Positions 6,628 to 12,487 of a stretch of DNA of 12,543 nt are shown in pieces. The stretch is taken from contig USDK01000070.1 in NCBI GenBank assembly GCA_900553355.1, positions 1 through 12,543 of the forward strand. Direction: 5' to 3'. The notes beneath the pieces were generated by a model. It ran no database searches. It was not told the origin of the DNA and saw only the letters and a program-made list of their open reading frames with translations. This DNA is from an uncultured Lachnospiraceae bacterium. GTDB lineage: Bacteria; Bacillota; Clostridia; Lachnospirales; Lachnospiraceae. A program made the translations under genes and the position numbers. Each line of letters begins with the position of its first letter. Position 1 is the stretch's first letter.

Positions 6628-7464
6628 ATGAGGATACAGAATCTGGTAGAAAATATGGGAGCTGATCATGGATGTGTGGCAGAACACGGTCTTAGTATTT
6701 ATCTGGAGACAAAGCGGCATAAGATTCTGATGGATACCGGGGCGTCGGACGCCTTTTTAAAGAATGCAGAACATCTGGGAGTGGATCTGAAGGCTGTAGA
6801 TCTTGTAATCTTAAGTCACGGCCATTATGACCACGGCGGAGGGATCCTGGCTTTTTCAAAGATAAATCCCAAGGCAAGGATCTATATCCGGGAAGGAGCA
6901 TTTGAAAGCTATTATCATGAACGGGAAAGTGGAATGGATTATATCGGTCTGGATCCGGAGATCAGGAAGCTTTCTCAGGTAGTCATTGTCGGAGGGGATC
7001 TGAAGATAGATGAAGAACTCCTGTTGTTTACCAATGTATCAGGAAGACGGATGTGGCCGGAAGGGAACCGGGAACTGAAGGTAAGGAAAGATGGAAAGCT
7101 CGTGCAGGATACATTTTCCCACGAACAGTATCTGATCGTAATCTGTGAAGGAAAGGAAATCTTGCTTTCCGGCTGTGCGCACAATGGGATCCTGAATATT
7201 CTGGACCGGTATTCTGAACTTAGGGGACGATATCCGGATCTTGTGATCAGTGGCTTCCATATGATGAAAAAGGGTGAATATACGCCGGAAGAGAAAGAAA
7301 CGATCCGAAAGACAGCAGAAGAATTAAAGAAAATACCGGCAAAATATGTCACCGGACACTGTACAGGAGTGCCGGCTTATGAGATTTTAAAGGGAATTTT
7401 AGGAGAACAGATCCAGTATCTTTCAAGTGGAGAGAAACTGGATCTGCAGAAAGTCTTTTCTTAG
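6628..7464 (+). CDS. MBL-fold metallohydrolase (dihydropteroate-synthase-like DHPP family)
   Basis: A 278-aa metallo-beta-lactamase-fold protein. The metal motif HGHYDHGG gives H64, H66, D68 and H69. Further candidate ligands are H185 (SGCAHNG), H211 (SGFHMMKK) and H244 (TGHCTG). The CAHNGILNIL block plus the late GFHM and TGHCTG blocks are characteristic of the branch related to archaeal 7,8-dihydropterin-6-methyl aminobenzene ribofuranose phosphate synthase; bacterial members have unknown substrates. The start follows GGGAGGT 8-9 nt upstream and lies 3 nt after the HD gene's stop, so the two are coupled. Its TAG stop (7462-7464) abuts the stop of the convergent - strand gene, with no terminator between them. 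Confidence 0.9.
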   Translation: MRIQNLVENMGADHGCVAEHGLSIYLETKRHKILMDTGASDAFLKNAEHLGVDLKAVDLVILSHGHYDHGGGILAFSKINPKARIYIREGAFESYYHERESGMDYIGLDPEIRKLSQVVIVGGDLKIDEELLLFTNVSGRRMWPEGNRELKVRKDGKLVQDTFSHEQYLIVICEGKEILLSGCAHNGILNILDRYSELRGRYPDLVISGFHMMKKGEYTPEEKETIRKTAEELKKIPAKYVTGHCTGVPAYEILKGILGEQIQYLSSGEKLDLQKVFS

Positions 7465-7995
7465 TCAGATAGAAAGGATTGTTCCGTCCAGATCCTTCCA
7501 GGTAAATGTTCCGTCAAAGATCATATACCCGTGGGAAGATCCTTCTTTTGGGATGGATACAGATCCTGGATTCATATATGTGTAAGTACCCATATTCTGG
7601 TTTGCCGGGATATGGGTATGTCCATTTAAAAGGATATCGCCTTTCTTCAGCATCGGTGGATTCTGAGGATGAAAGTGATGGCCGTGGGTGGCAAAAATGG
7701 CCTGGCCGTTCAGTTCCAGCAGACAGTACTCTGCCATGATGGGAAACTCCAGGACCATCTGATCCACTTCTGTATCGCAGTTGCCGCGGACACAGAGGAT
7801 ATTTTCCTTCAGCGGATTCAGAAGGGCGATGACCTCTTTGGGGTCATAGTCTCTTGGAAGATCATTTCGGGGACCGTGGTAGAGAATATCGCCAAGGAGC
7901 AGGAGCCTGTCCGCTTCTTCCCGTTGATATGCCTCTGTCATTTTTCTACAGTAGTATGCAGAACCGTGGATATCGGATGCGATCATTAATTTCAT
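7465..7995 (-). CDS. yfcE: YfcE-type metallophosphodiesterase
   Basis: A 176-aa calcineurin-like phosphoesterase, a dinuclear metal enzyme. Motifs in order: SDIHG (D8, H10), GDILYHGPRN (D36, H40), GNCD (N72), THGHH (H104) and NGHTH (H126, H128), followed by NPGSVSIPK. Length and motifs match the YfcE family, which shows phosphodiesterase activity on model substrates; the cellular substrate is unclear. ATG at 7995-7993 is preceded by AGGAGGT (in - sense, 8010-8004), which overlaps the stop codon of the upstream cytidylate kinase-like gene. The gap is only 6 nt, so the pair is translationally coupled. Confidence 0.93.
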   Translation of the reverse strand: MKLMIASDIHGSAYYCRKMTEAYQREEADRLLLLGDILYHGPRNDLPRDYDPKEVIALLNPLKENILCVRGNCDTEVDQMVLEFPIMAEYCLLELNGQAIFATHGHHFHPQNPPMLKKGDILLNGHTHIPANQNMGTYTYMNPGSVSIPKEGSSHGYMIFDGTFTWKDLDGTILSI

Positions 7996-8001
7996 GGATA
8001 G

Positions 8002-8652
8002 TTACCTCCTGTTTTTCCATGAATTTATTGTACCAAACCGCTGGTGAAATGACCAGCCTTTTTCTTTTTGTTTTATTCGTACCAGGGAAGCCAGGGCCTG
8101 TGCGGTCCCCTCTACGCCCAGCAGGCTGCTGTTGAGTATGACGTGTTTGTGAGCCGGGTCGCCGGGGGAATAATGGGCGAACCGGCGGTGATATGCAAGC
8201 CGGGCTTTGTCAACATCTGTGATCATCTTGCGGGCGGTGTCGTGTTTCATGCCAAGCGTCTGGATGCAATTTTTCAGTCGGTCTGTGTAGGAGGCATAGA
8301 TATAGACATGAACAGCGTTAGGATGGTCTGCCAGTACATAGTCGGCGCACCGCCCGACGATAATGCAGGAATCTTTTGCAGCGAACCGGCATATGATCTC
8401 TGACTGGACCTGAAAAAGCTTTCGCTGGTTTTCTTCGGAATCGGTGCCCAGAGGGAAAAGCATCTTGAAAAAGCCAGAGCTTTTTTCTTCCCTGCCGCTG
8501 ATAACGGATACGGGGAGATTCATACGTTTAGCGGCCTCCTCCACGATATCCCTGTCATAATATTCCACCTGTAATAGTTCAGAAAGCCGTCTGGCGATCG
8601 GCCTTCCCAGACTTCCAAATTCCCTCGTGATGGTTACAACATATTTTTCCAT
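8002..8652 (-). CDS. Cytidylate kinase-like family protein
   Basis: A 216-aa P-loop-like protein of the cytidylate kinase-like family common in Clostridia. It shows the family start ITREFGSLGRPIARRLSELL (8-27), in which GSLGR replaces the more usual GSGGR and no classic GxxGxGK[ST] loop is present. It also has YYDRDIVEEAA (31-41), SCIIVGRCADYVL (95-107) and DVDKARLAYHRRF (146-158), the last resembling a nucleotide-kinase lid region. True CMP kinase activity is doubtful; these proteins are distinct from Cmk. The start is preceded by GGCAGGAG. It lies 40 nt after the ABC ATPase with no terminator seen, so it may be cotranscribed with the importer. Confidence 0.85.
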   Translation of the reverse strand: MEKYVVTITREFGSLGRPIARRLSELLQVEYYDRDIVEEAAKRMNLPVSVISGREEKSSGFFKMLFPLGTDSEENQRKLFQVQSEIICRFAAKDSCIIVGRCADYVLADHPNAVHVYIYASYTDRLKNCIQTLGMKHDTARKMITDVDKARLAYHRRFAHYSPGDPAHKHVILNSSLLGVEGTAQALASLVRIKQKEKGWSFHQRFGTINSWKNRR

Positions 8653-8692
8653 AAATTCTCCTGCCTTTTCCGTTGGTTTGTCGGACGTCTGA

Positions 8693-9433
8693 TCAAGAAG
8701 CCAGGAATCTGGAAAGGAAGGCCTGGGTCCGGTATTCCTTTGGTGTTTCCAGCACTTCTTCCGGGGTCCCTTCTTCTACGATATAGCCGTCTGCCATAAA
8801 GATTACGCGATCAGCTACGTCCCGGGCAAAAGCCATTTCATGGGTGACGATGACCATAGTCATGCCTTCTTTTGCGAGGGCCTTCATCACATTGAGGACT
8901 TCCCCTACAAGTTCGGGATCCAGTGCAGAAGTCGGCTCGTCAAACAGAAGAGCAGCCGGGTCCATAGCCAGAGCCCGGGCGATGGCTACACGCTGCTGCT
9001 GACCGACGGAAAGCATATCCGGTTTTGCGGAAGCCTTGCTTTCCAGCCCTACTTTTTTCAGCAGTTCCATCGCGTAAGTTTCTGCTTCTGGTTTTGTTTT
9101 GTGTTTGGTAAGGACAGGCGCCAGTGCAACATTGCCCAGAACTGTCTTCAGTGGGAACAGGTTGAAGCGCTGGAATACCATGCCTACCTCTTCCCGGAAT
9201 TTACGGATATCAGCTTTATCATTCATCAGATCTTCGCCTTTGTAATAGATGTTTCCAAAAGTCGGCTGTTCGAGCTGGTTGATACATCTAAGCAGTGTGC
9301 TTTTGCCGGAACCGGACGGCCCGATGACGCAGACAACTTCGCCTTCATGGACGTCCAGACTGATATCCTTGAGTACTTCCAGATCACCGAAGGATTTTCC
9401 TAAATTTTTTACAGATATTAAAGTTTCAGACAT
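8693..9433 (-). CDS. Amino acid ABC transporter, ATP-binding protein (GlnQ-type)
   Basis: A 246-aa cytoplasmic ATPase of the polar amino acid uptake family. Walker A GPSGSGKST (38-46), Q-loop FQRFNLFP (Q88), signature LSVGQQQR (141-148), Walker B ALLFDEP (161-167), D-loop SALD (169-172) and H-loop THEM (H198) are all present, and the ending GTPEEVLETP is typical. One deviation: the signature reads LSVGQ instead of LSGGQ. The start follows AAAGGAGG, which overlaps the stop of the permease gene. It is the third gene of the importer operon. Confidence 0.96.
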   Translation of the reverse strand: MSETLISVKNLGKSFGDLEVLKDISLDVHEGEVVCVIGPSGSGKSTLLRCINQLEQPTFGNIYYKGEDLMNDKADIRKFREEVGMVFQRFNLFPLKTVLGNVALAPVLTKHKTKPEAETYAMELLKKVGLESKASAKPDMLSVGQQQRVAIARALAMDPAALLFDEPTSALDPELVGEVLNVMKALAKEGMTMVIVTHEMAFARDVADRVIFMADGYIVEEGTPEEVLETPKEYRTQAFLSRFLAS

Positions 9434-9448
9434 ATGATGAAGCCTCCT

Positions 9449-10114
9449 TTATTTTGCTATTTTGCGTTCTACCATACGCTGCAGTATCATAAGAATGGAC
9501 AGGAGCAGCAGGTAGAACAGTGCACAGATGGTATATGCAGGGATCGTATTAAAAGTACGGGCTACATAGTTCTGAGTCTGCCGGGTAATCTCGTTGACCG
9601 AGATGATGGAAAGAAGTGCCGTATCCTTTACGGATATGATGAACTGGTTAAAAAGGCCGGGAAGCATGGATTTAAAAGCAGGAGGGATGATAATATGCAG
9701 CAGGATCTGACGGCTGGAAAGACCCAGAGATGCGCCTGCTTCCTTCTGGCCTTCGTCTACACCTTCCAGGGCGCCTTTTACAATGGCAGAGATGAAAGCG
9801 CCTGCATTCAGTGTGATGACAATGATTCCGGCCAGAGTACTGTCCAGGACAAACCGTCTGCCTATGATCAGAGTGACGATGGCCGGCACGACAAAGTATA
9901 CATATAACGCCTGAACTACCAGGGGCGTGCCGCGGATAATCCAGATATAAACAGAAGCAATCCCTTTTGCGGTCCGGCTGTGGCTCTGCAGTGCATAACC
10001 ACTGACAGAGCCAAGCAGGAACCCAAGGATGATTCCGGTTACCGATACCTGAAGCGTTACCTTCAGACCTTCAAAAAGCATCGGTATCATGGTAGATAAA
10101 AAATCGGTATTCAT
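9449..10114 (-). CDS. Amino acid ABC transporter, permease (HisM/GlnP-type)
   Basis: A 221-aa inner-membrane permease. Hydrophobic segments lie at about 10-40, 52-80, 88-113 and 190-212. The family motif RGTPLVVQ (61-68) is present. The EAA loop for docking the ATPase begins EAGASLGLSS (125-134) and runs to PPAFKSMLPG (144-153). Only one permease is present, so the transporter probably uses a homodimer. It lies 13 nt after the binding-protein gene, with TAAAGGAG just upstream of its ATG. Confidence 0.95.
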   Translation of the reverse strand: MNTDFLSTMIPMLFEGLKVTLQVSVTGIILGFLLGSVSGYALQSHSRTAKGIASVYIWIIRGTPLVVQALYVYFVVPAIVTLIIGRRFVLDSTLAGIIVITLNAGAFISAIVKGALEGVDEGQKEAGASLGLSSRQILLHIIIPPAFKSMLPGLFNQFIISVKDTALLSIISVNEITRQTQNYVARTFNTIPAYTICALFYLLLLSILMILQRMVERKIAK

Positions 10115-10127
10115 AAGAAAATCTCCT

Positions 10128-11000
10128 TTATACTTCGCACCATTTAGCGCTTAATTCGTCCAGCACACCTTCGTCAGACAAGTACTGGATCGCTTCATTG
10201 AACCAGTCTACGATTTCAGGATATTCATCGCAGATGGAGAAGGAGAGGGCGATGGCATATGGAGCCTGGCCGTTATAAAATTCATCGCCTACGATCTTTA
10301 AGTGGATCTCTCCGGTACTGATGGAATAAGCGGTGCCGGGCGCGTCATAGATCGTAGCATCTGCCTGTCCGTCTTCTACGGCACGGTAAGCCAGTGCCTG
10401 TGAGTCGAATGTCTGCAGGCAGTCTGCAGGAAGATTTGCCGCCGCATATTCATAGGAGATTGTTCCGGTCTGCACGGCTACGGTGTAGTCGCCGTTTTTC
10501 AGATCGTCTACGCTGGTGATATCATTATTGTCTTCTGCAACGACGACAACGATGCCGGCATCATAATATGTATCCGTAAAATTCATGTTTTCTTTTCTTT
10601 CATCTGTCGCGCACAGTGCGGCTGCTGCCACATCGATCTGGTTCTGAGTCAGGGAAGTGGTAAGGGCGCCGTAGTCCATAGCCTGGATGGTATCGTCTGC
10701 AATGTCGAATCCGAGAATATCCTGAAGCCGGTTCAGCAGGTCGATGTCATATCCCTGAAGAGTCATGCCATCATCGGCATAATAGGAGAAGGGGGCGTAG
10801 GTTCCGGAAGTCCCCAGTGCCAGGGTCACGCCGTCCAGGGCGCCTTCGCAGTCAAGACCGGTGCTTTTTTTGGAAGAAGAGCTGCCGGAAGAGGAGTCAT
10901 CAGAGGATGTGTCAGAAGAACCAGGAGAACTTCCGCAGCCTGCTGCTAAAGATGACACCATCGCACACATCAGTAAAATGGAAATAAGTTTTCTTTTCAT
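10128..11000 (-). CDS. Amino acid ABC transporter, substrate-binding lipoprotein
   Basis: A 290-aa extracytoplasmic solute-binding protein (family 3). The signal peptide ends at LAAGC, giving lipidated Cys22, followed by a Ser/Asp-rich tether (23-47). Binding-fold landmarks are TYAPFSYYADDG (67-78), GYDIDLL (83-89), R135 in CATDERKENMNF (likely ligand carboxylate contact), QTGT (177-180) and YDAP with D219 (likely ligand amino-group contact). These point to an amino acid; which one is not visible. First gene of the - strand operon, with GGAGGT 10 nt before the ATG and a promoter about 135 nt upstream. It is transcribed away from the LysR-type gene. Confidence 0.95.
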   Translation of the reverse strand: MKRKLISILLMCAMVSSLAAGCGSSPGSSDTSSDDSSSGSSSSKKSTGLDCEGALDGVTLALGTSGTYAPFSYYADDGMTLQGYDIDLLNRLQDILGFDIADDTIQAMDYGALTTSLTQNQIDVAAAALCATDERKENMNFTDTYYDAGIVVVVAEDNNDITSVDDLKNGDYTVAVQTGTISYEYAAANLPADCLQTFDSQALAYRAVEDGQADATIYDAPGTAYSISTGEIHLKIVGDEFYNGQAPYAIALSFSICDEYPEIVDWFNEAIQYLSDEGVLDELSAKWCEV

Positions 11001-11057
11001 AATATTGTTACCTCCGTTATGTATTATAGATCAGCAGTGTCTGCATACAGAGAATGT

Positions 11058-11107
11058 AAAACAGAAACGGCAGACAAGGCGCATTTTATAAGCACCATTG
11101 CCTGCCG
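11058..11107 (-). promoter_or_regulatory. Terminator-like hairpin in the leader of the ABC importer operon
   Basis: Read in - sense, CGGCAGGCAA (11107-11098) pairs with TTGTCTGCCG (11077-11068), 10 bp with one G-U. After a 1-nt bulge, GGTGC pairs with GCGCC inside it (5 bp, one G-U), leaving a 9-nt A/T loop. The run TTTCTGTTTT follows (11067-11058). On the + strand the outer stem has an A-C mismatch, so the structure favours - strand RNA. It begins about 20 nt into the predicted transcript, where it could act as an attenuator. Confidence 0.6.
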
Positions 11108-11133
11108 CATATTCGCTGTTGAACTATACCGGC

Positions 11134-11162
11134 ATTATAGACCCGTCCAGAGATTCTGTAAA
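11134..11162 (-). promoter_or_regulatory. Promoter of the amino-acid ABC importer operon
   Basis: In - sense, TTTACA (11162-11157, 5 of 6), a 17-nt spacer and TATAAT (11139-11134, 6 of 6). Transcription would begin near 11127, leaving a leader of about 127 nt before the ATG at 11000. This is the strongest - strand promoter in the 11001-11332 region. Confidence 0.8.
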
Positions 11163-11179
11163 ACAAGATTTTTTCATCC

Positions 11180-11202
11180 TGTCATAAATATTTTGCATGG
11201 CA
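11180..11202. promoter_or_regulatory. Candidate LysR-type operator (dyad between divergent promoters)
   Basis: TGTCAT (11180-11185), 11 nt, ATGGCA (11197-11202): a 6-bp dyad with one mismatch that contains the T-N11-A form typical of LysR-type recognition sites. Its centre (about 11191) is about 64 bp upstream of the predicted importer start and about 70 bp upstream of the predicted lysR-type start, close to the usual -65 position. A 7-bp direct repeat AGATAAA follows at 11202-11208 and 11218-11224. Confidence 0.5.
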
Positions 11203-11225
11203 GATAAAGCGGCGGAAAGATAAAC

Positions 11226-11254
11226 TTGATTTTTTTTAAGATATCTTTTATAAT
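11226..11254 (+). promoter_or_regulatory. Promoter of the LysR-type regulator gene
   Basis: TTGATT (11226-11231, 4 of 6), a 17-nt spacer and TATAAT (11249-11254, 6 of 6). The spacer includes the perfect palindrome AAGATATCTT (11238-11247). The predicted transcript starts near 11261. Confidence 0.78.
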
Positions 11255-11287
11255 GGCTGGCATAAAAAAGAACAATGGCCAAAGGAG

Positions 11288-11314
11288 GCGTTTCCCTTTT
11301 GGGAAGCGCTTTTT
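11288..11314 (+). promoter_or_regulatory. Terminator-like hairpin in the LysR gene leader
   Basis: GCGTTTCCC (11288-11296) and GGGAAGCGC (11301-11309) form a 9-bp stem with one G-U and a TTTT loop, followed by five Ts (11310-11314). It lies between the predicted promoter and the ribosome binding site AGGAGG (11319-11324). It would end a transcript of about 55 nt, so full regulator mRNA needs read-through or relief of termination. Confidence 0.65.
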
Positions 11315-11332
11315 CGTTAGGAGGCGAGGTTT

Positions 11333-12217
11333 ATGGATATTAGTAAGTATGCGCTTTTTGCTGATGTTGCAGATACCTGTAATTTTACAAAAAGCGGGGA
11401 GCGTCTGGGATATACCCAGCCGGGAGTCAGCCATATATTAAAGGCGATGGAAAAAGAAATGGGATTTCCACTGTTTTTAAGGGGACGGCAGGGGGTATCG
11501 ATGACTGCAAATGCTAAGATGATTCTTCCGTTGGTAAGGGAGCTTCTGGCAGTCAACGAACATCTGGAGCAGACGATCCAGTCGCTGAATGGACTGGAGA
11601 CCGGGCACCTTACGATTGCGTCTTTTGCAAGTATTTCCTGTAACTGGCTTCCGGTGGCGTTGCGAAGGTTCCAGAAGGAATATCCGGGGATCGAGGTGGA
11701 ACTTTTAGAGGGAAATACGGATGAAATCCAGGGATGGCTGGAAAGCAGCAGGGCGGATTTTGGACTTTTAAGCAGAAAAAATACGGGGAATCTGGAATGG
11801 CTGCCCTTGTATGAAGAACCGTTGGTTGCGATTTTTCCAAAGGATTTTTATCTGAAGGATGACATGCCGTTCCCGCTGGAACAGTTTTCGGGGATGCCGG
11901 TTATCATTTCTGTTATTGAGGATGACTATGACTTGCGTGAAGTCATACAGAGAGCGAAGATCACGCCCAAGATCCGGGTATCATCAAAGGACACCCATGT
12001 AATTCTCTCGATGGTGGCAAATCATCTGGGGATTAGCGTACTTCCGAGGCTTGCCATTGAAAAAGAAAAAGAAAGGATCCAGTATCGTCCGCTGGAGCCG
12101 CTGATCACACGGCAGCTTGGAGTAGGCGTGTGTTCCAGAAAAAAACTGACGCCTGCGGCCAGAAGATTTATTGCGCTTCTGCAGGACATGAGGGACAGGA
12201 ACGAACTGGGAGATTGA
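11333..12217 (+). CDS. LysR family transcriptional regulator
   Basis: A 294-aa DNA-binding regulator of normal family length. The N-terminal winged helix-turn-helix (about 4-62) includes FTKSGERLGYTQPGVSHILK (18-37), and the FLRGRQGVSMT wing follows. The effector domain (about 90-290) begins GHLTIASFASISCNWLP, and ISVLPRLAIE lies near its end. AGGAGG (11319-11324) is 8 nt before the ATG. It is divergent from the amino-acid importer, with a dyad between the two promoters, so it likely controls that operon and itself; the co-inducer is unknown. Its TGA stop forms part of the -35 box of the next promoter. Confidence 0.96.
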   Translation: MDISKYALFADVADTCNFTKSGERLGYTQPGVSHILKAMEKEMGFPLFLRGRQGVSMTANAKMILPLVRELLAVNEHLEQTIQSLNGLETGHLTIASFASISCNWLPVALRRFQKEYPGIEVELLEGNTDEIQGWLESSRADFGLLSRKNTGNLEWLPLYEEPLVAIFPKDFYLKDDMPFPLEQFSGMPVIISVIEDDYDLREVIQRAKITPKIRVSSKDTHVILSMVANHLGISVLPRLAIEKEKERIQYRPLEPLITRQLGVGVCSRKKLTPAARRFIALLQDMRDRNELGD

Positions 12218-12242
12218 TTTTGCAATACAATCAGTGTATAAT
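12214..12242 (+). promoter_or_regulatory. Promoter for the 53-aa gene
   Basis: TTGATT (12214-12219), a 17-nt spacer and TATAAT (12237-12242), the same hexamers and spacing as the regulator's promoter. The -35 box contains the regulator's TGA stop (12215-12217). Predicted start is near 12249. Confidence 0.75.
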
Positions 12243-12308
12243 TTTTGTAAGGTAGCTAATGAGGGACACGAAAGATTAGAATGATTCAAAAAGACAGGGG
12301 GTTTTCTT

Positions 12309-12470
12309 GTGACGGAAGATTTGATTAAAGATTTAAAGCGTATCCAGCAATGCCTGATCAATGTAGATATGGAAGGCGAAGACTGGGAAGAAAAGATGGA
12401 AGCCGTGCATAAGCTGGAAGATGTGGTGACATATCTGAAAGACGCACTGGGAAAGGGAATTGAATTTTAG
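12309..12470 (+). CDS. Hypothetical 53-aa acidic protein
   Basis: A GTG-start frame reading MTEDLIKDLKRIQQC, ending in LKDALGKGIEF before TAG (12468-12470). It is charged, without signal peptide or membrane helix, and looks helical throughout. AGGGGG (12295-12300) lies 8 nt upstream of the GTG, and it has its own promoter and a downstream hairpin, which makes it a believable gene despite its size. I do not recognise the family. Confidence 0.65.
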   Translation: MTEDLIKDLKRIQQCLINVDMEGEDWEEKMEAVHKLEDVVTYLKDALGKGIEF

Positions 12471-12487
12471 ATGTGAATGTGTGAATG

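Noticed and set aside
9434..9907. + strand open frame opposite the permease
   Set aside because: The - strand encodes a clear permease with its EAA loop; this frame has no motif and no ribosome binding site of its own.
11023..11028. TATAAT in - sense near the importer start as the main promoter
   Set aside because: No acceptable -35 box 16-18 nt upstream; the promoter at 11134-11162 matches 11 of 12 positions with 17-nt spacing. It could be a minor start.
11275..11343. Possible 22-codon leader peptide (MAKGGVS...) running through the LysR leader hairpin
   Set aside because: No ribosome binding site before its ATG and no run of regulatory codons; it overlaps the regulator start only by chance of frame.
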